From the NCBI GenBank assembly GCA_910579505.1, contig CAJTTZ010000012.1, forward strand, positions 70,731-134,730: a DNA stretch of 64,000 nucleotides, given 5' to 3'. The notes beneath the pieces were generated by a model. That model had not been told where the DNA came from. It worked only from the letters and a program-made list of their open reading frames with translations, and did no database searches. The position numbers and the translations under genes were made by a program. The stretch comes from an uncultured Lachnospiraceae bacterium (lineage in GTDB: Bacteria; Bacillota; Clostridia; Lachnospirales; Lachnospiraceae). Below are positions 1 to 8,500 of this stretch, one piece after another; position 1 is the first letter of the stretch; each line of letters opens with the position of its first letter.

Positions 1-728
1 AGTTCATGCATGACAATATACTGAAAATCCTTTTCCGGCACATCCGCGTCCGGCAGTACAATGCAGGGATGCCTATATCCCACAAGCATTGGCGAAGAGA
101 CCAGAGGATTCACACAAAGTTCCACCGCCCTGCCGATTCCGAGCTGATCTGCCGTCACCGCAAGCTGGTCCAGAAGGGCAAGGTCGCAGACCGGCTCCGC
201 CCCGGCTTTCACATATTTTATATAACCCTGGTACATGCTGCCTTTTCTGATCAGCATACCAAACGCCGCTGTCAGCCAGATCACCCAGAGGTATTTTCTG
301 ACAAAGGCTGCTGTCTCCCAAAAGCCATGTCCTCCCGTGTCCTGTGCGCTGTTTCGTTCCGTATTCTGTCCGACGCTCCGCTCTGTGCCTGCGCCTGCGT
401 TCTGCCTGACACGCCGCTCTATGCTCTCCTCAGCGCCCTGCCCGACACCCTGCGCAGGATTGGCGCTGCCCTTACCGATCTGCCACGCCCCCTGCGTACC
501 CTGTTTCATTTGCACCGTCATACGGTCCACAGCCCGGTGCGCCTGCCCCATCAGACTTGCCTCTGGTCCGAAAGGAAGTAAAAGGCGCATCACCACAATC
601 AGCCAGATATAATACTGCCACTGTCTGCCGAGTCTCCCTTTCAGGAATCTGACCCCTGAAAGCAGAACCGCAGTCAGAACCACCCCCGACAGGGACATGG
701 ACATAACCGTCTTAAAAATCTGTGTCAT
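1..728 (-). CDS. BlaR1/MecR1-type M56 peptidase, N-terminal part (runs off window)
   Basis: The minus strand from the ATG at 726-728 is open to base 1 (about 242 codons). It begins MTQIFKTVMSMSLSGVVL and shows two hydrophobic segments near the start, a low-complexity polar linker, then another membrane segment (YLWVIWLTAAFGMLI). Close to the window edge it reaches FQYIVMHEL, the start of the HExxH zinc motif of M56 peptidases. BlaR1-family proteins sense beta-lactams or envelope stress and cleave the partner repressor. The repressor gene lies directly upstream at 856-1236, which is the usual arrangement. The C-terminal sensor part is outside the window, so whether it has a penicillin-binding domain cannot be told. 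Confidence 0.8.
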   Translation of the reverse strand, partial: MTQIFKTVMSMSLSGVVLTAVLLSGVRFLKGRLGRQWQYYIWLIVVMRLLLPFGPEASLMGQAHRAVDRMTVQMKQGTQGAWQIGKGSANPAQGVGQGAEESIERRVRQNAGAGTERSVGQNTERNSAQDTGGHGFWETAAFVRKYLWVIWLTAAFGMLIRKGSMYQGYIKYVKAGAEPVCDLALLDQLAVTADQLGIGRAVELCVNPLVSSPMLVGYRHPCIVLPDADVPEKDFQYIVMHE

Positions 729-796
729 CCTTACCTCCATGCCGGAGCATTTTTGCAAAGGCCGCGAGTCAAATCAAAAATTTGGCTCTGCGATTT

Positions 797-861
797 CGAG
801 TTTGTGGCTCCGACACAAACTCGCGATTGAGAAATCAGCGCATCAGCGTGATTTCTCAATC
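797..861. repeat. Two adjacent inverted repeats between blaI and blaR1
   Basis: CGAGTTTGTG at 797-806 is mirrored at 814-823. GATTGAGAAATCA at 825-837 is mirrored exactly at 849-861, overlapping the last codons of blaI. On the transcript these form two consecutive hairpins in the gap before blaR1, without a clear T-run. They may tune readthrough or mRNA processing between repressor and sensor, or be copies of a dispersed intergenic palindrome. A similar double-palindrome region is at 21521-21678. Confidence 0.6.
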
Positions 862-1236
862 AAACCGCCCTCCTTCCAGAAGCGCTCTCAGCTCCTCGTA
901 CTCCTCCTCTGTGAGAAGATCTCCCGTAATCAGATTGGTGACCAGCCCCTTGACACTCCCCTCGTAGACTTTATCTATAAAATGCTGGGTCTGCGCCGTC
1001 TGGTATGCCGTCTCAGAAATCAGGGGCACATATTCGTTGCGCCGCCCGACTTTCGTCGCACTCAGATACCCTTTGCCGACAAGCCGGGATAACAGGACAA
1101 TCAGCGTATTTTTCTGGCAGGCCTTCCCCTGCGCCGCCAGTTCCTCCATAAGGTAGGAAAACAGGGTCGTCTCCTCCGGGTTATCCCATATAATTTTCAT
1201 AATTTCCAGTTCCGCGTCGGACAATTTCTGCAGCAT
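856..1236 (-). CDS. BlaI/MecI-family winged-helix repressor
   Basis: The 126-residue protein starts MLQKLSDAELEIMKIIWD, the typical N-terminus of BlaI/MecI repressors, followed by the winged-helix DNA-binding domain (about residues 1-80) and a C-terminal dimerisation part rich in Glu/Leu. Such repressors hold down their own operon until cleaved by the BlaR1-type partner, here the next gene downstream. Two near-identical operator-like boxes sit in its promoter (1257-1296). No beta-lactamase gene is in the window, so the regulated output is unknown and may be elsewhere. Confidence 0.85.
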   Translation of the reverse strand: MLQKLSDAELEIMKIIWDNPEETTLFSYLMEELAAQGKACQKNTLIVLLSRLVGKGYLSATKVGRRNEYVPLISETAYQTAQTQHFIDKVYEGSVKGLVTNLITGDLLTEEEYEELRALLEGGRFD

Positions 1237-1256
1237 CTGTTTCTTCTCCTTCTATG

Positions 1257-1307
1257 TATAACGCATTGTTATGCTTTAAATATAACGTATTGTTATACTA
1301 ATGTCAA
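1257..1307 (-). promoter_or_regulatory. blaI promoter with two operator-like boxes
   Basis: Reading the minus strand, TTGACA (1302-1307) and TATATT (1279-1284) are separated by 17 bp, a good sigma-A promoter. Two copies of TATAACGYATTGTTAT lie at 1257-1272 and 1281-1296, the second overlapping the -10 and spacer. Their placement fits autorepression by the BlaI-like protein. The binding assignment is inferred from position. Confidence 0.7.
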
Positions 1308-1497
1308 CAAAAAATTTAAAGCCAGAAATCCACTATGGTAATTGATGACATTCAGCCTCACATTCAGAATGACCTACACCATAATCTTGACACACGCAAT
1401 CAAGGTAAAAAAGACTGCTATTCACCCCTTACATTGTCATTCCAATCCATATTTTATATTTAGCGCAAATAGTTTAATGATAAACATTAAAAATTAG

Positions 1498-1526
1498 TTG
1501 ACTTTCGTTTAAAAACGTCATATAAT
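1498..1526 (+). promoter_or_regulatory. Sigma-A promoter of the DUF2975/XRE operon
   Basis: TTGACT (1498-1503), a 17-bp spacer and TATAAT (1521-1526) give a near-consensus promoter about 45 bp before the start at 1571. A G-rich ribosome binding site (AAAGGGGGG) ends about 9 bp before the ATG. The 200 bp between this promoter and the blaI promoter show no gene. Confidence 0.8.
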
Positions 1527-1570
1527 CCTCGTATCGGAAGGTTAACGGCAAATAAAGGGGGGCATCTATT

Positions 1571-2080
1571 ATGGGCAAGTTAGAAGACATGAAAAGGGCA
1601 AGCAGGCTCATCGGAAAAACAGGAAAGATCTTTCAAATACTATTCGGCATATTAGCCGGCATATTTTTGATTTCTATATTCGTGCTGTCTGCATTGCGCA
1701 ATACACTCAGCACAATGCCTGCCGCATCCCTGACAGATTTTGATTTTAGCCATATGGGCTACTTTGCTGGTAAATTAGCAGGCGAAGGCAGGTTTATAGA
1801 CGCTTGTATTGTGTTTTTGATATTCGGCGTTCTGTTTTCGATGGTGGTGACTGTCATCATGTATTTTATCGCCAGAATATTTAACAAAATTTATCATGAT
1901 TACTCTCCGTTTTTACCAGAAATCGTAAAGGATTTAAAAGTTGTCTCCGTACTGTCTACCTTGCTGATCTTACAAAGCAGCATCGGGTTCGGAGTCATTG
2001 CCGGGTTTATCTTCTGGGGAATCATCCGGCTTTATGAATATGGATGCGAATTACAAAATCAAGCGGACGAAACATTGTAG
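1571..2080 (+). CDS. DUF2975-family membrane protein
   Basis: The 169-residue protein has about four hydrophobic segments: residues 20-42, 75-100, 125-145 and 140-160 approximately. The C-terminal pattern IIRLYEYGCELQNQADETL is typical of the DUF2975 family. These proteins are found in operon with a small YozG-like Cro/CI regulator, exactly as here (next gene 10 bp downstream). Their biochemical role is not established. Assignment rests on topology, size and the paired regulator. Confidence 0.8.
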   Translation: MGKLEDMKRASRLIGKTGKIFQILFGILAGIFLISIFVLSALRNTLSTMPAASLTDFDFSHMGYFAGKLAGEGRFIDACIVFLIFGVLFSMVVTVIMYFIARIFNKIYHDYSPFLPEIVKDLKVVSVLSTLLILQSSIGFGVIAGFIFWGIIRLYEYGCELQNQADETL

Positions 2081-2089
2081 GTGGCGAGT

Positions 2090-2305
2090 ATGGCTATTAT
2101 TTTACGATTAGACAGAGTTATGGCTGACAGAAAGATGTCGCTAAAAGAGCTATCCGAAAAAGTCGGCGTTGCAAATGTTAACTTGTCAAAAATAAAAACA
2201 GGAAAAATCAGCGCCATCCGCTTTTCTACTTTGGATGCCATCTGTGATGTCCTTGACTGCCAGCCCGGAGATATTTTGGAGTATAAAAGGGAGACGGGGA
2301 GGTAA
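2090..2305 (+). CDS. YozG-like XRE/Cro-CI HTH regulator
   Basis: This small protein of about 71 residues begins MAIILRLDRVMADRKMSLKEL and contains a single helix-turn-helix (LKELSEKVGVANVNLSKIKTG), ending CQPGDILEYK, a hallmark of the YozG group. An upstream in-frame GTG at 2081 exists. The ATG at 2090 fits the family N-terminus and lies after an AGGTGG site. It is cotranscribed with the DUF2975 gene and probably controls that operon. Confidence 0.85.
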   Translation: MAIILRLDRVMADRKMSLKELSEKVGVANVNLSKIKTGKISAIRFSTLDAICDVLDCQPGDILEYKRETGR

Positions 2306-2314
2306 ATCTATTCT

Positions 2315-3001
2315 ATGGAAAAATATCTGAAATTCAATGCGACAATACTGCAAAACGAAAATATGGATGCCGCCTATGTAGAAGTGCCCTATGACATCAA
2401 AGAACTTTTTGGCAAAGGGCGCCTGCTCGTAAACGCCACCTTCGACGGTGTTCCATACCGGGGACAGGTGGTAAAAATGGGCACGCCCTGTTACATCATC
2501 GGCGTTACCAGACAGATTCGCAGACAGATCGGCAAGAGCTTTGGCGATGTTGTCGAAGTGGTAATTCGTGAAAGGGAAAGCGAGAAAAAACCTATGTGGA
2601 AATGCCCCAAATGCGGAAGGGAATTTAAGAATAAAGACCAGAGTCATTATTGCGGTGAAAAGCCAAAAACGATTGACGAATATATCCTTAGTCAGGATGC
2701 GGATAAACAGGAAGACCTCCTGTATATCCGCCAGATTCTCCGCGACGCCCTGCCGGAAGCGGAGGAACGTATCTCATGGAGTATGCCGACCTTCTGGAAA
2801 AAGCATAATATTCTTCACTTTGCCGCGTCCAAAGGGCACATCGGTTTATATCCGGGACCCGAAGCCGTACTGCATTTCGCAAAGGAGCTTCAGGACTACA
2901 AAACCGATAAGGGAACGATCCGCATCCCCTATGGCAAGGTCGATGCCGCACTGATTGAAAAAATTGCAAAGTGGTGCTGGGAAACCGGAAACCATGCGTA
3001 A
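2315..3001 (+). CDS. DUF1905 - zinc ribbon - DUF1801 protein
   Basis: The 228-residue protein has three visible parts. Residues 1-90 resemble DUF1905 (beta-rich, FNATI..., VPY, ending VVIRE). A short zinc-ribbon linker follows (WKCPKCGREFKNKDQSHYC, about residues 94-112). A DUF1801/YdhG-type domain covers about 120-225 (RISWSMPTFWKKHNILHFAASKGHIGLYPG). DUF1801 proteins bind small ligands or iron in some cases, but no reaction is known for this fusion. It follows the DUF2975/XRE pair by 9 bp and probably shares its transcript, which ends at the hairpin at 3015-3062. Confidence 0.75.
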   Translation: MEKYLKFNATILQNENMDAAYVEVPYDIKELFGKGRLLVNATFDGVPYRGQVVKMGTPCYIIGVTRQIRRQIGKSFGDVVEVVIRERESEKKPMWKCPKCGREFKNKDQSHYCGEKPKTIDEYILSQDADKQEDLLYIRQILRDALPEAEERISWSMPTFWKKHNILHFAASKGHIGLYPGPEAVLHFAKELQDYKTDKGTIRIPYGKVDAALIEKIAKWCWETGNHA

Positions 3002-3014
3002 CCTGTTTTTTCCT

Positions 3015-3062
3015 AAAAATATCATGGCCTATACTCATTGAGTATATCTATGATATTTTTTT
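3015..3062. terminator. Terminator between convergent genes
   Basis: AAAAATATCAT (3015-3025) pairs with ATGATATTTTT (about 3050-3060), enclosing a second stem TATACTCA/TGAGTATA. The plus-strand 3' side continues in T residues, so it is a rho-independent terminator for the 1571-3001 operon. It overlaps the stop codon and last codons of the opposing radical SAM gene and may also stop that transcript. Confidence 0.75.
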
Positions 3063-3774
3063 GGTGCAAATTGCCGTTCAACACATCTCCGTTCGGTGAA
3101 AAACTGATCGCTCTGATATCGCCCGGGTTTTCTTCATAGGGATCTGCATACGCCGTATTTTCTTCAAAATATTCCCCTAAATACTTAACCGCATTTCCAC
3201 TCGGAAAGATCACATTGCCCGATCCAACTGGAATTTTCAGATCGTCAAATGCCCCGATAATTTCCCTTGTTTTCACGTTGTATGGGTTGTTGTCGTTTTC
3301 ACTGACCAGCCACGCCGGACTCAATTCTATAGATATGCCTGCCTCTTTGACACACGCCGCAAAGAATTGGACCGGCTCTAAGGGTATCGTCTCCTGATGA
3401 AAAGCATCGACCGACAAAAGTATCCTGTTCACGCCGTTTGCGGCAAGCGCCCCGGCAACTTCCTTTATTCGTTGAGGGTCTTTCGCAAAAAAACCGTTTG
3501 TGATCAAATCCCTTTTGGGTATCCCCATCTCCGACGCCGCTTTATGTATCTTGCAGACTACATCTGGATAAAGAAGCGGTTCGCCGCCAAAGGTCATCAG
3601 CGACCCAATCTTATAATTTTTGCAGACAGCATAGACAGCGTTTGCCGCAGCTTCCGCGTCGATATGCCCTGTGCAGGAATCGTGGTCTCCCTCCGAACAA
3701 TGCTTACATTTTCCCGTGCACGCCATCGTGACGACAAACTCGATCCTGTTTAAGTTCTTCACATATTCATTCAT
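3022..3774 (-). CDS. Radical SAM domain protein
   Basis: The 250-residue protein carries the CxxxCxxC cluster motif at Cys19, Cys23 and Cys26 (CTGKCKHC) and a GGEP motif at 63-66, both diagnostic of radical SAM enzymes that bind a 4Fe-4S cluster and SAM. The barrel continues to about residue 200. There is no SPASM-type cysteine cluster at the C-terminus, so it is a minimal enzyme. Its substrate is unknown. The downstream-facing neighbour at 3839-4489 is a transglutaminase-like protein, and both may belong to one small operon. Confidence 0.85.
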   Translation of the reverse strand: MNEYVKNLNRIEFVVTMACTGKCKHCSEGDHDSCTGHIDAEAAANAVYAVCKNYKIGSLMTFGGEPLLYPDVVCKIHKAASEMGIPKRDLITNGFFAKDPQRIKEVAGALAANGVNRILLSVDAFHQETIPLEPVQFFAACVKEAGISIELSPAWLVSENDNNPYNVKTREIIGAFDDLKIPVGSGNVIFPSGNAVKYLGEYFEENTAYADPYEENPGDIRAISFSPNGDVLNGNLHQKNIIDILNEYRP

Positions 3775-3838
3775 GGCATTCTAATTTCCCTTCATAAAAT
3801 ATTCTACCGTAAACACATTTCACCCATCGGTTTCCGCG

Positions 3839-4489
3839 TCATAACTGCCGGAATGTATCATCATAAATATTTTGCGTGTTGTTTGTCAGAATGGAGAATT
3901 TTTCATTGTCCTGCCACAAACGCTCTATCCGCTCCCTGTTTTCGTCAGGCTCCGACAAAAGTTCCGCCAATCCGTCAATCTCACAAAGTTCCTCTTCGCC
4001 AAGATTCCGTATGCCGCCGCGAAGATACAGCGGCTGATAAGAATAAAAAATTTCATTGTTCATCAGCGCATGAAAATCCATAAATCCGGCTCTGGAACGG
4101 CATGGGATTCCCTTCGCTTTCAAAATGGCGCTGAACAAAACGGATGCCTGCCTGCAGGACACGGTGATTCTTTTCGTCACATCCCTGTTCTTCGTAAATC
4201 CTGCGCTGTCCAGCCGCAGGATGCCTGCAATCATGGCGACAGCCGTAATATAAAGTTCGTCCTCATTTTTAAAACGATGCTTCGGATAAGACGAAAACTT
4301 CCCATAGTAATTCTCTTCCAGATAGGGAGAAACTTTTGTAAAATACATGGACGGATGCGTGATCTGGTCGCAGACCAGCATTCCTATGGACGCTATGTCG
4401 TCCGGCAGGGACAACACAAAATCTCTGTATGCTCCCACATCCGTATAGACACTGGTTTCCAGATACCGTTGCAGCATTTTATCATTCAT
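3839..4489 (-). CDS. Transglutaminase-like cysteine protease fold protein
   Basis: This 216-residue protein has the core transglutaminase pattern: a Cys (Cys112, in SCRQASVLFSAILKAKGIPC) at the start of a helix, followed by RAGF and a His (His140, MDFH). These fit the Cys-His part of the catalytic triad of transglutaminase-like peptidases. The Asp is less clear because the C-terminal third is atypical. No signal peptide is seen, so it acts in the cytoplasm. Function in this context is not known. Confidence 0.65.
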   Translation of the reverse strand: MNDKMLQRYLETSVYTDVGAYRDFVLSLPDDIASIGMLVCDQITHPSMYFTKVSPYLEENYYGKFSSYPKHRFKNEDELYITAVAMIAGILRLDSAGFTKNRDVTKRITVSCRQASVLFSAILKAKGIPCRSRAGFMDFHALMNNEIFYSYQPLYLRGGIRNLGEEELCEIDGLAELLSEPDENRERIERLWQDNEKFSILTNNTQNIYDDTFRQL

Positions 4490-4600
4490 TTTCTATTGCT
4501 TCCTAAAATTTTTAGGAGTAGGCGCCTGCTCTGCATAAAATGCTATCAAATATAAAAAATTACGTCAATCGTTTTCGTTTTATATGAATCAAAACAAGTC

Positions 4601-5008
4601 TTACCCGTTTAGTATATCATCAACAATTTCGTGACCCTCAAAATACAGTTCCACAATATGATCTGAAAAAATGCTTTCTCCGAAGCTGACAGTCGCCCCA
4701 AAATCTGTCTCCTTTACAAACGTTATGCTGGCACTGTAAACCTCGATGCTCCGATACCAGTCCACCGGCAATTCTTCACCCAGCTTTGAAACAAAATAGC
4801 TTCTGACTTCGCCTTCGCACGACGCCAACCAATTCAAATAATCTGTCAATACGGGTAGCGCCTCTTCCGCGCTCAATTGTTTGGAAATGTTAATTTCACA
4901 TTCGCAATGGTCAAGTTTGCAATCAAATATTTTAATCGGGGCTGTTGGATGATAACAGATAAATGTATCATCCTCATCAAACTTCTCAAGAAACTTTTCA
5001 AACTGCAT
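4601..5008 (-). CDS. Hypothetical protein, possibly DUF2262-like
   Basis: The protein of about 135 residues is acidic and starts MQFEKFLEKFDEDD. A good AAGGAGG site lies 6 bp before this ATG, inside the end of the upstream acetyltransferase gene, so this start is preferred over the ATG at 5029. The C-terminal half (SITFVKETDFGATVSFGESIFSDH) resembles DUF2262-type domains, some of which are immunity-like proteins. This match is weak and made by eye. It is translationally coupled to the GNAT gene. Confidence 0.6.
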   Translation of the reverse strand: MQFEKFLEKFDEDDTFICYHPTAPIKIFDCKLDHCECEINISKQLSAEEALPVLTDYLNWLASCEGEVRSYFVSKLGEELPVDWYRSIEVYSASITFVKETDFGATVSFGESIFSDHIVELYFEGHEIVDDILNG

Positions 5009-5489
5009 TTTCTGCCTCCTTCTTTTCATAAAAGGTTAATGTAAGTCTTTCGTTAATGACTTCTGTTTTTCCCGTCTGACGATACCCCATTTTTTCATAA
5101 AGATGGCAGTTTTTAGGCTCCTGCAAAATTGTGTCCAGCTCCCAGTTTTCGTTTCCATGTGTTTCCTCACACAGCCGGATTGCTTTCTGTGCGATGCCTT
5201 TCCCCTGAAATTCCGGCAGTATAAATATCGGGGAAATTCTTTTGTTTATTCCGTTTTCCTTTTTGTCTATAACACGGATGGCTCCTGCTTTTTGCTGTCC
5301 GATACAGATATAGTAGTAATATGTAAAGTCCTGCCGCAAGCGTGCTTCTACTTTTTCCACACCTTCACTTGCAGGGCTGGTGTCAAAATCCTGATATTTC
5401 TCCAATAATTCTTTGAACGCTTCCACCTGCATGGCATGTAGTTCTTCTGCGTCGTCAACATTTGCCCTTAATAATGTGATTTCCATCAT
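4998..5489 (-). CDS. GNAT-family N-acetyltransferase
   Basis: From the double ATG at 5489/5486 the protein runs about 164 residues (MEITLLRANVDDAEELHAMQ). The GNAT acetyl-CoA motif is clear: a beta strand ISPIFILPEFQGKGIAQKAIRLCEE (motif A, Q/R-x-x-G-x-G/A) followed by NCHLYEKMGYRQTG (motif B). The acceptor substrate is unknown. The longer open frame upstream would overlap the MFS gene and lacks a better ribosome site. It lies just downstream of the MFS exporter and overlaps the next gene by 11 bp. Confidence 0.85.
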   Translation of the reverse strand: MMEITLLRANVDDAEELHAMQVEAFKELLEKYQDFDTSPASEGVEKVEARLRQDFTYYYYICIGQQKAGAIRVIDKKENGINKRISPIFILPEFQGKGIAQKAIRLCEETHGNENWELDTILQEPKNCHLYEKMGYRQTGKTEVINERLTLTFYEKKEAENAV

Positions 5490-5493
5490 CCAC

Positions 5494-6711
5494 TCACCCC
5501 TTCCTCCCAACTGCCACCCCAATCCCGCACACGATCACCCCTGTCGGAATCAGCACCAGCCAGACTGCCTCCTTACACCCGTCAAACAAAAAGCCGTACA
5601 CCATCTGCCCCACCGGCTGGGCGCACATGGTAATGGCGGACGTGTAAGCCATCACTTTCCCGATCAGATGCTCCGGCGTGCCCTGCTGGATCATGGACAC
5701 CGCATAGATGGAAAACATGCTGATCGCTATCTGCATCCCGCAAAAAGCAGCCACAAGAACCGCATACCGCACGCCTGTTCCAGCCGGAAGCAGAAAGGCA
5801 AGTCCCGCCGGGACAATACAGAGACCGACCGCCGCCAGCATGGGCGACAATCCGCCCTTTTTTATTTTCCCCGCCAGAACGCCCGCCGCCATACTGCCTG
5901 CGATTACAGCGACCGCAAGCACACTCTCCGCCGCGCCGTAATACCTGGCGTCCAGTCCGAGCACCGTCCGCACAAGAAAGGGAAGCCCCACCAGCGTCAC
6001 GCCCATCACAAAGAAACGGGACAGCGCCGCCAGCAACAGAATCCGCAGGATGTCCCGCCGCTCCTTCCCGATAAAGCGGACGCTGTCGAGGAAATCCGCC
6101 TTCGCCACAGCGAGGGCATTCCCGCCAAACCCCGCCGGGCGACAATCCAGTCTGATAAAACACTCCAGAAACGCGGTCACAAAAAAGCAGAACACGCTGG
6201 CATACATCACAGGCTTTATGCCGAAAGCGGCGTAGAAAATACCGCCCAGAAGCGGCGCCGTCAGATAGGATATGGAGGCGGTCTGGTTCACCACCGCATT
6301 CCCCCGGATGATATTATCCCCCGTCAGCATACTCGGAATACATGCCTGCACCGTAGGCGTCTCAAAGGCGCCCAGAACGGAAAGAAGCACGAGGAGCGCC
6401 CCGATCACCACAAGCGCGCGCTGTTCCGACAAAAGCAGCGCCGCGCACAGAACCGCCGTCCCTGTCATGGCGTCCAGAGCCACCATAATGTTTCTTCGGT
6501 CTGCCCGGTCAGCCAGAATGCCGCCAAAGGGCGACAGCAGGATGGTCGGGATCGTCGCCGCCGACAAAAGTCCCGCAAACACAGCCGCCGACCCGGTAAG
6601 TTCCAGCACATACATAGACAGTGCCAGCCGCAGGATATAGTTGCCGAACAGGGAGCTTACCTGTCCCAAAACTAAGAGCATAAAGTTTCGCGTAAGCAAC
6701 TTTTCTTTCAT
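5494..6711 (-). CDS. MFS transporter, probable drug/metabolite exporter
   Basis: The 405-residue protein is hydrophobic throughout, with about 12 transmembrane segments. It carries the cytoplasmic loop motif GGILADRADRRNIMV between TM2 and TM3, characteristic of the MFS motif A. It resembles the macrolide-efflux-like/enterobactin-exporter group of MFS permeases. The TetR gene immediately upstream in the same direction suggests repression relieved by a transported compound. The substrate cannot be deduced. Confidence 0.85.
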   Translation of the reverse strand: MKEKLLTRNFMLLVLGQVSSLFGNYILRLALSMYVLELTGSAAVFAGLLSAATIPTILLSPFGGILADRADRRNIMVALDAMTGTAVLCAALLLSEQRALVVIGALLVLLSVLGAFETPTVQACIPSMLTGDNIIRGNAVVNQTASISYLTAPLLGGIFYAAFGIKPVMYASVFCFFVTAFLECFIRLDCRPAGFGGNALAVAKADFLDSVRFIGKERRDILRILLLAALSRFFVMGVTLVGLPFLVRTVLGLDARYYGAAESVLAVAVIAGSMAAGVLAGKIKKGGLSPMLAAVGLCIVPAGLAFLLPAGTGVRYAVLVAAFCGMQIAISMFSIYAVSMIQQGTPEHLIGKVMAYTSAITMCAQPVGQMVYGFLFDGCKEAVWLVLIPTGVIVCGIGVAVGRKG

Positions 6712-6803
6712 AGCTTATTTTATCATTCCCTTCTGCATACAGACATCTTATGCAAGACTTCGTACTTCCAACTTCGCGTTAAGTGACGGAATTTCCTAAT
6801 AAA

Positions 6804-7454
6804 TTACTTATCCCGTTTTTCACTCTGCCCAAACACTCTCTCCGTCCGTTCAAACATCTCCTTATCCGCCACAGGCAGCCCCATGTCCGCCAGCATTTTT
6901 GCCACAAATCTACATTTATGCATAATCTCCCTGGCATCCGCCGGAAACACCGAGGGCATCAGCCAGAAATTGACAAGTGGGAGCAGTTCGGAAAGTTCCC
7001 TCGCATACTCGGTCTGAATGGAGCCGTCGCGCCTGCCCTCCTCGATCAGTTCAAACCACAGGGGCGTCAGCACCCGCCGGTTCGCCTCCACCGCCGCCGC
7101 CAGAATGCGCGGGTCCTTTAAAATGGGAACCGCCTGCGCGCTGACCGCCTCCCGCTCCCCGTCCGCCCTGTCCATGGCAAGCACTTCCCTGATTTTCTGC
7201 AGGCCGTTTAAGTCTGTGCGCGCCCTGACCGCCTCAAAGGGATTGTTCTCCAGAAACATGCGCTCCCCCAGTGCCTGCATCACCTTTTCCTTGCTCTCAA
7301 AGAAACGGTAAAACATCCCCTTCGCTCCCCCGGCGCGCTCCATGATATCGGACACGGAAGTCTCCTCATACCCTTTTGACAAAAATAAAAATTTCGCCGC
7401 CTCCAGAATCTCCCGTTCCCATTCTTCCGGCTGTTTTTTCACTGGTCTCGCCAT
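6804..7454 (-). CDS. TetR-family transcriptional repressor
   Basis: This 216-residue protein has an N-terminal TetR HTH (EREILEAAKFLFLSKGYEETSV then SDIMERAGGAKGMFYRFFESKEKV) and a helical ligand-binding C-terminal domain. It lies upstream of the MFS gene in the same direction with 92 bp between, so it probably regulates itself and the exporter. A perfect sigma-A promoter and a near-palindrome lie directly upstream at 7479-7528. Confidence 0.9.
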   Translation of the reverse strand: MARPVKKQPEEWEREILEAAKFLFLSKGYEETSVSDIMERAGGAKGMFYRFFESKEKVMQALGERMFLENNPFEAVRARTDLNGLQKIREVLAMDRADGEREAVSAQAVPILKDPRILAAAVEANRRVLTPLWFELIEEGRRDGSIQTEYARELSELLPLVNFWLMPSVFPADAREIMHKCRFVAKMLADMGLPVADKEMFERTERVFGQSEKRDK

Positions 7455-7478
7455 CTTTGCATCTCTCCCGCGCCAGTT

Positions 7479-7528
7479 ATTGACCGTTAGTCATTAATTA
7501 TTATAGTGAAAATAAAACGAGCTGTCAA
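7479..7528 (-). promoter_or_regulatory. Promoter and likely operator of the TetR gene
   Basis: On the minus strand TTGACA (7523-7528), a 17-bp spacer and TATAAT (7500-7505) form a consensus promoter. Just downstream, ATTGAC (7479-7484) and GTCATT (7490-7495) make an imperfect palindrome of the size bound by TetR dimers. Autorepression is an inference from position. Confidence 0.75.
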
Positions 7529-7639
7529 GAGATATCACATCCTGACAGCCCATAATTTTTCAACTGCTATTGTCCGTACCGCGCACTTGCTATAGTCGCA
7601 ATAACTGCCGACGTCCTTTGCCACTTTCCGTATAATACA

Positions 7640-8500
7640 TTATCGTTCCAAAGCAAACATTTTCATTGCCTCTTTTACATTTTCCTTCATGGCATCCCGC
7701 GCCGTCATGGATATGGACGAGAAGAACAGCGGTTCCTCCGCGCGCAGGGATTTCAGATATGCCGCCGCCTGATTTCCGCCCGCTTTATCCATATACGTGA
7801 AATAATTGATTTTCCGCACGCCCGCCCGGATCGCCGCGTGATAATCCTCCCGGCTCACGCCGGAGCCGCCGTGCATGACAACCGGGATATCGCCTGTCAG
7901 CGCGCGCACATTTTTTACCACATCAAAATCCAGCTTCGGCGTCGTCAGATAAATGCCGTGGGTCGTCCCGAAGGAGCAGGCAAGGGCATCAATACCGCTC
8001 GCTTCCACGAACGCTTTTGCCTGTTCAGGGTCTGTGTAAATCTTCGTGTCGTCCCCGTCGGAGTCTCCCGCGCCGGATTCCCTTTTTCCCATACTGCCAA
8101 GTTCCGCCTCCACAGAAGCGCCGGTCCTTGCCGCCATCGCGACCGCTTTTTTGGTATTCTCCAGATTCTCTTCATAGGGCAGCACGGAACCGTCGTACAT
8201 TATCCCGGTGAAGCCTATTGCAAGCGCCTTTTCCAGATAATCAAAGGTCTCGCCGTGATCCAGATGGACGCAGACCGGCACAGACGCTTTTTTCGCCTCC
8301 GCCACCATGACCGGCCCGATCAGCTCTAACGGAACCCATGACTCGTGGCACTGTGCAAACTGCAGAATGACAGGCATATGTAATTCCTCCGCCGCCGTAA
8401 GCACAGCCTGCAGGCTCTCCAGATTTGCCGCATTAAACGCGCCCACGGCAATCCCTTTTTCTTCCGCGATTTTCAATACTTCTTTTAATGTGACTAGCAT
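7640..8500 (-). CDS. Class II ketose-bisphosphate aldolase
   Basis: The protein of about 286 residues (start MLVTLKEVLKIAEEKG, with AAGGA 11 bp upstream) is a class II, zinc-dependent aldolase of the Fba/GatY/KbaY family. Visible marks are CVHLDHGET (catalytic Asp81 and zinc His82), VEAELGSMG, GTTHGIY and the phosphate-binding VMHGGSG. The family splits ketose 1-phosphates or 1,6-bisphosphates into DHAP and an aldehyde. It is the last gene of a three-gene operon with a PfkB kinase and a xylose-isomerase-like protein, which supplies the logic: isomerise, phosphorylate, cleave. The exact sugar is not known. Confidence 0.9.
   Translation of the reverse strand: MLVTLKEVLKIAEEKGIAVGAFNAANLESLQAVLTAAEELHMPVILQFAQCHESWVPLELIGPVMVAEAKKASVPVCVHLDHGETFDYLEKALAIGFTGIMYDGSVLPYEENLENTKKAVAMAARTGASVEAELGSMGKRESGAGDSDGDDTKIYTDPEQAKAFVEASGIDALACSFGTTHGIYLTTPKLDFDVVKNVRALTGDIPVVMHGGSGVSREDYHAAIRAGVRKINYFTYMDKAGGNQAAAYLKSLRAEEPLFFSSISMTARDAMKENVKEAMKMFALER

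Noticed and set aside
1..1236. Beta-lactam resistance locus
   Set aside because: BlaR1/BlaI-like pairs control many genes and no beta-lactamase or PBP2a gene is in view; the sensor domain is cut off.
5413..6675. Long plus-strand open frame (420 codons)
   Set aside because: It is the antisense of the MFS gene, very rich in Arg/His/Gln with no domain and no ribosome site.
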